Source of the DNA: Borborobacter arsenicus
GTDB lineage: Bacteria; Pseudomonadota; Alphaproteobacteria; Rhizobiales; Rhizobiaceae
Reading direction: 5' to 3'
Assembly: GCF_003934165.1 (NCBI RefSeq)
Contig: NZ_RKST01000027.1
Span: 1-64,000 of the forward strand
DNA: 64,000 nucleotides
The notes under the pieces were generated by a model. That model did no database searches. It saw only the letters and a list, made by a program, of their open reading frames with translations, and had not been told where the DNA came from. Positions 9,110 to 16,089 of the stretch are shown in pieces. The stretch's first letter is position 1. Each line of letters begins with the position of its first letter. Both the position numbers and the translations under genes were made by a program.

Positions 9110-9162
9110 GCTAAAATAAGATGACGTTTCCTTGAATTGGCGTCACATTCCATCTCTTTGAT

Positions 9163-9212
9163 GGAGCATGATCTTTTCCGAAAACCAGTGCCCACTTTTC
9201 GGGATCAAGCTC
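9163..9212. repeat. Short palindromic repeat (GAGCATGATC family)
   Basis: An imperfect palindrome beginning GGAGCATGATCTTTTCCG and ending TTTTCGGGATCAAGCTCC. It is related to the elements at 26876-26921 and 36619-36664, which share GCATGATC, TTTTCGG and a closing ATCATGCT-type arm. It lies directly upstream of choW. Confidence 0.75.
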
Positions 9213-9238
9213 CAGATCCAACATGAAGGAGGGGCTTC

Positions 9239-10093
9239 GTGGATCCCGTTTCGGCACTCATCGCCAGTTTCAAGATTCCGCTCGGGCGCTGGGGCAAGCA
9301 GTTCTTCGACTTCCTCACCGTCAATTTCGAGTGGTTCTTCGACAGTATCGCCAACGGCCTGACCGTCGTCCTCGACAGTCTTGTCGATGGCATATTATGG
9401 CTGCCGCCGATCGTGGTGGTGGCGCTGGTCGCCGCCCTTGCCTGGTATCTGCAGAAATCCTGGAAGCTCGCCATCGCCGTGGCGCTCGGGCTCCTCTTCA
9501 TCGTCAATCAAGGCCTGTGGAAGGAAACGGTGGAGACGCTGGTGCTGGTGGTGGCCGCCACCGCCGCCTCCATGGCCATCGGCGTGCCGATCGGCATCTG
9601 GGCCGCCCATAGCGAGCGCGGCTACCGCTTCCTGCAGCCGATCCTCGACCTGATGCAGACCATGCCGACCTTCGTCTATCTGATCCCGGTGCTGATCCTG
9701 TTCGGGCTGGGCATTGCGCCCGGCCTCATTGTCACCGTCATCTTCGCCTGTCCGGCGCCCATCCGGCTCACCTATCTCGGCATCACCTCGGTGCCGACGC
9801 CGATGCTGGAGGCCGGCGAGGCCTTCGGCGCCACCAAGCGCCAGCTCCTGTGGAAGGTCGAGCTGCCCGCCGCCCTGCCGACCATCATGGCCGGCCTTAC
9901 CCAGTGCATCATGCTGTGCCTGTCCATGGTGGTCATTGCCGCCCTGATCGGCGCCAACGGGCTTGGCAAGCCGGTGGTGCGGGCGCTCAACTCCGTCAAT
10001 ATCCCGCTCGGCCTTGAAGCCGGCCTGGCCATCGTCATCGTCGCCATCATTCTCGACCGCATGAGCCGCATCGGCACGGGAGGCGCCAAATGA
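9239..10093 (+). CDS. choW: Choline ABC transporter permease
   Basis: A 284-residue inner-membrane permease of the ProW/OpuAB class. Several hydrophobic segments are visible (GILWLPPIVVVALVAALAWYL, AIAVALGLLFIVNQG, TFVYLIPVLILFGLGIAPGLIVTVIFACP, ALPTIMAGLTQCIMLCLSMVVIAALIGA). The EAGEAFGATKRQLLWKVELPAALPTIMAG stretch is the EAA loop that contacts the ATPase. The start is the GTG at 9239, supported by an AAGGAGGGG site just upstream. The stop overlaps the choV start (ATGA), so the two are translationally coupled. Confidence 0.95.
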   Translation: MDPVSALIASFKIPLGRWGKQFFDFLTVNFEWFFDSIANGLTVVLDSLVDGILWLPPIVVVALVAALAWYLQKSWKLAIAVALGLLFIVNQGLWKETVETLVLVVAATAASMAIGVPIGIWAAHSERGYRFLQPILDLMQTMPTFVYLIPVLILFGLGIAPGLIVTVIFACPAPIRLTYLGITSVPTPMLEAGEAFGATKRQLLWKVELPAALPTIMAGLTQCIMLCLSMVVIAALIGANGLGKPVVRALNSVNIPLGLEAGLAIVIVAIILDRMSRIGTGGAK

Positions 10094-11274
10094 CCGCCGC
10101 TGTAGATTTCCGCAATGTCGACATCGTCTTCGGCAAGGCGCGCGCCGAGGCACTGGCGATGATCGACAAGGGCGCCTCGCGCGCCGAGATCCTGGAAAAG
10201 ACCGGCGCCGTGCTTGGCTGCGCCGGCTGCAACCTCACGGTCAAAGAGGGCGAGATATCCGTGCTGATGGGCCTGTCGGGCTCTGGCAAGTCGACGCTGC
10301 TGCGCGCCGTCAACGGGCTAAACGAGGTCGCTCGAGGCGAGGTCATCGTGCATGACAAGGGCTGGCAGGCCGATGTCGTCACCTGCGGCGAAAACGAGCT
10401 GCGCAAGATCCGCCGCGAATGCGTGGCCATGGTGTTCCAGCAGTTCGGCCTTCTGCCCTGGCGCACGGTGGAGGAAAATGTCGGCTTCGGGCTGGAGCTT
10501 TCCGGCGTCAAGGAGGCCGAGCGCAAGGAGCGCGTTGCCACCCAGCTCAAGCTGGTCGGGCTGGAGCAATGGGCCAAGAAATACGCGCATGAGCTTTCCG
10601 GCGGCATGCAGCAGCGCGTGGGGCTGGCGCGCGCCTTCGCCACCCAGGCGCCGATCCTGCTCATGGACGAGCCGTTTTCCGCGCTCGACCCGCTGATCCG
10701 CACCAAGCTTCAGGACGAGCTTTTGCAGCTCCAGTCCAAGCTGAAGAAGACCATCATCTTCGTCAGCCACGATCTGGAGGAGGCGCTGAAGATCGGCAAC
10801 ACCATCACCATCATGGAGGGCGGCCACATCGTGCAGACCGGCACGCCCGAAGACATCGTGCTCAAGCCGGCCAATGACTATGTCAGCGACTTCATCGCCA
10901 ATGTGAACCCGCTTTCGGTGCTGACGGCCTGGAACGTCATGCGCGACCGGCGCGACCTGGAGCCGTCGGACGAGCCCGGCTGGGTCTGGCTCGACCGGCG
11001 CCGCACCACGCGCTTCCGCCTCGACAGCGACGGGCTGGTAACGGCGGCCGAGCGCAACGGCCAGCCGGCGATCTGGGTCTCCTGCGACGAGGTCGAGACG
11101 CTGCCGCCGGATGCGCCGCGCGTCTTCTGGGCCAAGGCCGGCACCACGCTGAAGACGGTGATGCTTGCCATGAACCGCAGCCAGACGGCTCCCGTGGCGC
11201 TGTTCGATGACTCGTCGCGCTTCGTGGGAGCGATCGGGATCAGGGATGTGTTGAGCGCGGTGTTGAGGAAGTGA
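10090..11274 (+). CDS. choV: Choline ABC transporter ATP-binding protein
   Basis: A 394-residue ABC ATPase of the ProV/OpuAA class that powers ChoXWV. Visible motifs are Walker A GLSGSGKSTLL (about residue 60), Q-loop FQQFGLLPWR, signature LSGGMQQRVGLARA, Walker B ILLMDEPFSALDP and the switch His in IIFVSHDLEEA. The N-terminus (FRNVDIVFGKARAEALAMI) is typical of choline/betaine ATPases. The last about 110 residues look like a CBS-type regulatory region (VALFDDSSRFVGAIGIRDVLSAV). It overlaps choW by 4 bases and ends the operon. Confidence 0.95.
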   Translation: MTAAVDFRNVDIVFGKARAEALAMIDKGASRAEILEKTGAVLGCAGCNLTVKEGEISVLMGLSGSGKSTLLRAVNGLNEVARGEVIVHDKGWQADVVTCGENELRKIRRECVAMVFQQFGLLPWRTVEENVGFGLELSGVKEAERKERVATQLKLVGLEQWAKKYAHELSGGMQQRVGLARAFATQAPILLMDEPFSALDPLIRTKLQDELLQLQSKLKKTIIFVSHDLEEALKIGNTITIMEGGHIVQTGTPEDIVLKPANDYVSDFIANVNPLSVLTAWNVMRDRRDLEPSDEPGWVWLDRRRTTRFRLDSDGLVTAAERNGQPAIWVSCDEVETLPPDAPRVFWAKAGTTLKTVMLAMNRSQTAPVALFDDSSRFVGAIGIRDVLSAVLRK

Positions 11275-11375
11275 GGGCGCGGGCGATAGAACCCACTGCG
11301 GCACCATTGGCGAATATTGGGGTGGAAAGCGGTCAGGCAGCGGCCCGCCATTAGGCGTCGTCGGAATTGACTGCT

Positions 11376-13175
11376 ATGAAGCTGCTGCAACGATTAGTAT
11401 CGGGGGGATGGGTGAACGAGATCGCGCACTTCGCGGTGAACACGCGGCTGACACGAGTTTTAGGTGAAACGTATCGATCTAGCGAAGCGGCACTGAAGGA
11501 ACTCGTCGACAATGCCTGGGACGCCGACGCCAATAATGTCTGGATCATCCTTCCCGAACCACTAACCGATGACGCCGTCATAGTCCGCGACGATGGCACG
11601 GGAATGACAGCGTCAGAGGTACGTGGCGAGTACCTAAATATAGCAAGTGACAAGAGGACTCGCACTGGCGAACGAACGAACAAGTTCAACCGGAAAGTCA
11701 AGGGACGTAAGGGGATCGGCAAGTTCGCCGGCCTTACGATCGCCAGTCGGATGGAAGTCGTCACCGTAGCGCGGCGGCGCAGATGCACGCTCCTAATCGA
11801 CAAGAACGAACTGGTCGAGAACCAAAAAGACCTTGAGGCTGTGCCTCTGCCGTTCATCGAGGATGACATCAATGATGTCGACAGTGGAACGACAGTTACG
11901 TTGACCAAACTCGACAGTCGACTGAACTTTCCGACTCCAGATCGCTTGCGGGAGGTTCTCATCTACGAATATGGACGGGAGGACGCTTTCAAGGTTTTTG
12001 TCAACGGCTTGCCGCTTTCGGTGCAGGATGTACCCGGAACAACCACCCAAACAACTGCTCAACTACCGACCGTTGGGGAAGTGACCCTGAACTTCACAAT
12101 CGCCGACGGGAAGCGCCTGCCGCGGTCGTCAGGAATAATCTTGAAGGTCGACGGCAAGGCGGTCGGAAAGCCGATGCTGTTCGGCCTGGACGAAGACGAG
12201 GAGATCCCGTCCAAGCTTGCGCGGCGCGTCTACGGCGAAGTCGAACTATCGGGAGTTGAGGACTTCGTCACAGCGGACTGGGGGAGCATCTTGGAGAACA
12301 GTAAGGCCTACCAAGAGGCGCGCTTATACGTTCGGACGCAGGTCAAAGCGGGGCTAAAAGAGACCCATGCCAAGGATCTCAGCCTCCAGAAGGCTCGTCT
12401 TCAGAGGCAGATCAACCACCGTCTTGCGAAGCTGCCAGAATACCGTCGCAAATATGCCGAGGAGGCCCTCAACCGAATCCTGAAGAAGTTTTATGGCGAG
12501 AGCGAGGATCGCATCACGACGATTGCCGACGTCGCGCTTGATGCCATGGAGCATGATACCTACTGGGCAGTTCTCGACCGCATCGGGAGGTTGAGCAAGG
12601 GCGATGTGGGTTCATTCGCCGAATCGCTGGAGGAGTTCGGCCTTATCGAACTCGCTACCATCGGCGCACAAGCGTCCCGCCGGCTGGAGTTTCTCAACTT
12701 CCTGGATCAGCTCGTGCAGAATCCGCAAACTCTCGAAAAGGACGCCCACAAAGCGTTCGAAACAAACCTGTGGCTTCTTGGCCGAAAATATTCGGTGATG
12801 TCCTCGAACTCCACCCTGCATAAGGTTATCGAGACCTATTGCAATACGGCGTTCAAAGGCAGCCGAGCTGCGAAGCGTCCGGACCTTCTTTTGTCCCAGG
12901 ACTATGGCGACAAGTACCTGCTGATCGAGTTCAAGCGCCCGTCGCACAACATCACCCGTGATGACATATCCCAGGCAGAGAAGTATCGAGACGACTTATC
13001 GTCTCGGCTATCGTCGACTGCCACCATGGACATCGTGATGGTCGGCAAGGGGCGTGCCGTGACACTCGACACCCGCAATCTGCTCGATTCGATATCGCTG
13101 CACTCGTATGCTAGCATCATTTCGTCCGCACGCACGGAGCTGGACTGGCTGGTCGCTTCGCTGTCCAAGCCATAA
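11376..13175 (+). CDS. GHKL-type ATPase with C-terminal Shedu-like PD-(D/E)xK nuclease domain
   Basis: A large protein (599 residues from the ATG at 11376). The N-terminus has the Bergerat ATP-binding fold: N-box ALKELVDNAWDAD, G1 box IVRDDGTGM, and G2 box GRKGIGKFAGL. A middle region of about 250 residues is helical. The C-terminal about 130 residues read FETNLWLLGRKYSVMSS, then RPDLLL, then LLIEFKRP and ISQAEKYRDDL. That is the D...ExK pattern and layout of the DUF4263/Shedu nuclease domain. A GTG at 11412 preceded by a GGGGGG run is an equally good start. No signal or membrane helix is seen. It stands alone between choV and a non-coding repeat region, as expected for an acquired defence gene. 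ATPase and nuclease folds are read from motifs; the defence role is inferred. Confidence 0.8.
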   Translation: MKLLQRLVSGGWVNEIAHFAVNTRLTRVLGETYRSSEAALKELVDNAWDADANNVWIILPEPLTDDAVIVRDDGTGMTASEVRGEYLNIASDKRTRTGERTNKFNRKVKGRKGIGKFAGLTIASRMEVVTVARRRRCTLLIDKNELVENQKDLEAVPLPFIEDDINDVDSGTTVTLTKLDSRLNFPTPDRLREVLIYEYGREDAFKVFVNGLPLSVQDVPGTTTQTTAQLPTVGEVTLNFTIADGKRLPRSSGIILKVDGKAVGKPMLFGLDEDEEIPSKLARRVYGEVELSGVEDFVTADWGSILENSKAYQEARLYVRTQVKAGLKETHAKDLSLQKARLQRQINHRLAKLPEYRRKYAEEALNRILKKFYGESEDRITTIADVALDAMEHDTYWAVLDRIGRLSKGDVGSFAESLEEFGLIELATIGAQASRRLEFLNFLDQLVQNPQTLEKDAHKAFETNLWLLGRKYSVMSSNSTLHKVIETYCNTAFKGSRAAKRPDLLLSQDYGDKYLLIEFKRPSHNITRDDISQAEKYRDDLSSRLSSTATMDIVMVGKGRAVTLDTRNLLDSISLHSYASIISSARTELDWLVASLSKP

Positions 13176-14003
13176 GACTTAGCCTGCGGATGAACGATTG
13201 ACCGCATATCCTGTTCACCGCCAATGGTTTCCGGTCGGCAAACAGAGCCGATGGTGCGGCAAGTCGATTCGCCCCGAACGGTGGCGTCCAGAGGGCCGCA
13301 TAGCTAGGAACGACCGAGATGCGGTCGGATCGAGACGTTCCCTTGTAGAAAATATTCGCCTGTTTCTTTGCGCGAATCGTTGCTCAATTCTGCAATTCCC
13401 AAAATTCTATCCACCCCCTTCTGCCCTCTCCCATAATCGTCGCACTGCCCTTGCGGGAACCGGGTCTAGAACCGGGATCAGGAAGGGCGGCGGTGACCCT
13501 CCCCCATGGCGTGGTACCCATGGGCACGCAGGGGCCCGAGACAGGCCGGCGGGCCTGGGGTTGAGCGCAAATGCCCGGCCCGCAGGCTTGCAGAGAAACC
13601 GCGGCGTTCTTCGCCCATGAAAAATGGGGGATTTGAGCGCTGTGACCGGTCGACTTCGGGACAGGCACCGGCGGGGCGCGAAGGTCGCGCCACGTATTTA
13701 CTATACGGAAGGCACGGCCCAGCGCCCCGCTTCCCGGCTCTTTGACAATGGCCAGACGCAATTTGCGGGCGTGGCAACGGAAAACTGTGGCTAAAACCTT
13801 ACAGGACTTGGGTTCCTCGCCCCCGCAACGCGGGGGAGAGGTGGTTTGCGCAGCAAACCGGAGAGGGGGCATCAGTGCCGGATGCACAATGGAGACGTAA
13901 GAGGATTGCCCTCCTTCAAAAGTACCCCCTCTCCGCCTCGCTGTGCTCGGCACCTCTCCCCAGAGGGGCGAGGAACCCAGGTTCTGCAAAGGACGCGCTT
14001 TCG
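13176..14003. other. 828-base non-coding stretch with structured segment and a palindromic repeat
   Basis: No convincing gene is present. The middle part (about 13400-13800) is very GC-rich and strongly self-complementary. Positions 13675-13691 form a perfect 7-bp stem with a 3-base loop (GGCGCGA/TCGCGCC). A small CGTAT/ATACG hairpin lies at 13693-13707. An alternative 9-bp stem pairs 13671-13679 with 13722-13730 and would exclude the first hairpin. The part from 13806 on is a dispersed palindromic repeat. I see no known RNA family signature (not tmRNA, RNase P, 6S or SRP RNA). Confidence 0.5.
13806..13985. repeat. GC-rich palindromic repeat
   Basis: A hairpin-forming element whose arms include TGGGTTCCTCGCCCC with CTCTCC words on the left and the complementary GGGGCGAGGAACCCA on the right. 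CACCTCTCCCC and GGGGAGAGGTG cores lie within. The words match the repeats at 2938-3110 and 6333-6712. It lies just downstream of the membrane-protein gene that ends at 14004 and may act as its transcription end or mRNA stabiliser. Confidence 0.85.
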
Positions 14004-16088
14004 CTACCGCCCCTCGCGATACCACATGGCGCCCAGCGCCAGCAGAAGCAGGCCGAGGCCGAAGAAGCCGCCGAACATCGGCACGCGGCTCACCGATTTC
14101 AGCGTGCTGTCATTGGTGGTGCGAAGCCCGATCCAGTCGCGCCCCGAGGCGTCGCCGCCGGCGCGCACCGGCACCACGGCCGGCAGGTTGAGGCTGCCGG
14201 TCAGCCCGCCAAGCCCCCCTGCCGCCAGCCGGCGCACGCTGCCGCCGGTCGCATCGGTCGCGGGTCGCACGACATTTTCGGTCGAGACGACATCGGCGAA
14301 TTCCGGCGCGTTGATCGGGCCGATATGGGCAAGGGCGGTCAGATCGCCATTGGCGACCTGGTAGAGGCCTATCTCGTTCACCTCGGCGCTGCCGGTGAAG
14401 ATGCCGGGCTCGCCTTGGGCAAGCGGCACGGTCAGCGCCTTGCCAGAAGGCGTGATCACTTGTGCCGCACCCGGGTCGTCGCTCATGGTCTGGCGGCGCA
14501 CGTCCAGCACCATGCCGCGGCCGCTCGCCGTCAGCCGCTCCTCCTCAAGCTCCGGCTCCTTCATCAGCCAGTGGGCGATACGGCGGTAGAGCGAGACATG
14601 CGGGCCGCCGCCCTCGAAGCCGCGCGCCCACAGCCAGCCCTGGTCGGACAGGAACATGCCGACGCGGCCTTCGCCCTTGCGGTCGAGCAGCAGCAGCGGC
14701 CGGTCGTCGGCGCCCTTCATCACCACCTCGCCCTCGGGCCTATCGATGCCGATCAGCCGGAACCAGCGGCTCCAATGCGGCGGCTCGGTGGCCGATCCCT
14801 CCAGCCCGCGCGTCACCGGGTGGCGCTTGCCGATGTCGGTCAGCCGCGGATAGAAGGCCTGGTCGATCACCTCGCCGCTGGGCAAAGCGGGCAGGGCGGC
14901 CATCAGCGGCGTGCGCGCGATCGACTGGTCGCCGGCATATTCGGGGCCAGCTGCAATCAGCAGCGCGCCGCCCTTTTCCACATATTCGGCGATGTAGTCG
15001 TAATAGAGGATCGGCAGCACGTCGCGATGCTGGTAGCGGTCGAAGATGATCAGGTCGAAATCATTGATCTTCTCGACGAACAGCTCGCGGGTCGGGAAGG
15101 CGATGAGCGACAATTCGTTGATCGGCGTGCCGTCCTGCTTTTCGGGCGGGCGCAGGATGGTGAAATGCACCAGATCGACCGAGGCGTCGGATTTCAACAG
15201 GTTGCGCCAGGTGCGCTCGCCGGCATGCGGCTCGCCGGAGACCAGAAGCACGCGCAAATTCTCGCGGATGCCGTCGATCAGCGCGATAGCCCGGTTGTTG
15301 GTGTCGGTCAGTTCGCCCTCGGCGCGGGGGATGGCGAGTTCCACGATGTTGCGGCCGGCGCTGGGAACGGTGATCTCCAGCGGCATCTCGCGCCCGATCG
15401 TCGCCCGCTCCACCGCGACCTGCTCGCCATTGACCGAGACGCGCACATCGACCTCGCCGCTTTCGCCGGTCGAGCTGATGACGCGGTAGGTCAAGTCGAG
15501 CGGCTTGCCGACGATGCCGAAGCGCGGCGCCTTTTCGAAGCGGATGCGGCGGTCGCGCTCGCCTTCCTCGCCGGTGATCAGCGCATGCAGCGGCGCGTGG
15601 AAGTTGGGCGCGCCCGCCGGCACGTCATGCACCTGCCCGTCGGTGATCATGATCGCCCCGCCGATGCGCGAGGGCGGCACGTCGCGAAACGCGCTGTCGA
15701 GCGCGCCGAACAGCCTTGTCTGCGTGCGCTCGTCGGCGGCATCGGCCTTGCCGGCCTCCACCACGCGCACCTCGAACTGCTTGAGGCGGGCAAGCCGTTC
15801 CTGCACCCCGGCAAGCGCCCGGTCGGTCTCGGCGGTGCGCTCGCCTATGTCCTGGCTCTGGCTGCGGTCGACGATCAGCGCCACCACGCTTTGCAGCGGC
15901 TCGCGCTCCTCGTCGAGCAGCACCGGGTTGATGAGGGCAGCGGCAAGCGCCAAAAGGGCAAGCGCGCGCAGCACCGCACCGCGCTGGCGAAACCACAGGC
16001 CGATGAGCGCCAGCAGCGCAAGCGGCACAAGCACGGCGGCAAGCAGCGGCCATGACAGGAGCGGTTCGAAGGCGAGCGACCAGTTCAT
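14004..16088 (-). CDS. Membrane-anchored protein of the MoxR/Bat-type operon
   Basis: A 694-residue protein with hydrophobic segments at the N-terminus (SWPLLAAVLVPLALLALIGLWF and AVLRALALLALAAALINPVLL) and one at the very C-terminus (VPMFGGFFGLGLLLLALGAMWY). The large extracytoplasmic middle looks like a von Willebrand A/glutamine-amidotransferase-like region (VALIVDRSQSQDIG; YDYIAEYVEKGGALLIAAGPEYAG). I start it at 16088, one base after the stop of the preceding gene. The C-terminal region ends in a GLYQVANGDLTALAHIGPINAPEF segment. It is the last gene of the moxR-DUF58-BatA/DUF4159 operon. Proteins in this slot are usually annotated only as membrane protein; function unknown. Confidence 0.82.
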   Translation of the reverse strand: MNWSLAFEPLLSWPLLAAVLVPLALLALIGLWFRQRGAVLRALALLALAAALINPVLLDEEREPLQSVVALIVDRSQSQDIGERTAETDRALAGVQERLARLKQFEVRVVEAGKADAADERTQTRLFGALDSAFRDVPPSRIGGAIMITDGQVHDVPAGAPNFHAPLHALITGEEGERDRRIRFEKAPRFGIVGKPLDLTYRVISSTGESGEVDVRVSVNGEQVAVERATIGREMPLEITVPSAGRNIVELAIPRAEGELTDTNNRAIALIDGIRENLRVLLVSGEPHAGERTWRNLLKSDASVDLVHFTILRPPEKQDGTPINELSLIAFPTRELFVEKINDFDLIIFDRYQHRDVLPILYYDYIAEYVEKGGALLIAAGPEYAGDQSIARTPLMAALPALPSGEVIDQAFYPRLTDIGKRHPVTRGLEGSATEPPHWSRWFRLIGIDRPEGEVVMKGADDRPLLLLDRKGEGRVGMFLSDQGWLWARGFEGGGPHVSLYRRIAHWLMKEPELEEERLTASGRGMVLDVRRQTMSDDPGAAQVITPSGKALTVPLAQGEPGIFTGSAEVNEIGLYQVANGDLTALAHIGPINAPEFADVVSTENVVRPATDATGGSVRRLAAGGLGGLTGSLNLPAVVPVRAGGDASGRDWIGLRTTNDSTLKSVSRVPMFGGFFGLGLLLLALGAMWYREGR

Positions 16089-16089
16089 G

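Noticed and set aside
13384-14025. A 213-codon minus-strand open frame
   Set aside because: It runs through the palindromic repeat and the structured non-coding segment. The product is Pro/Arg/Ser-rich and looks like translated repeat, not protein.
13875-16055. A 726-codon plus-strand open frame opposite the membrane protein at 14004-16088
   Set aside because: Antisense shadow with His/Arg/Ala-rich sequence; it starts inside a palindromic repeat.
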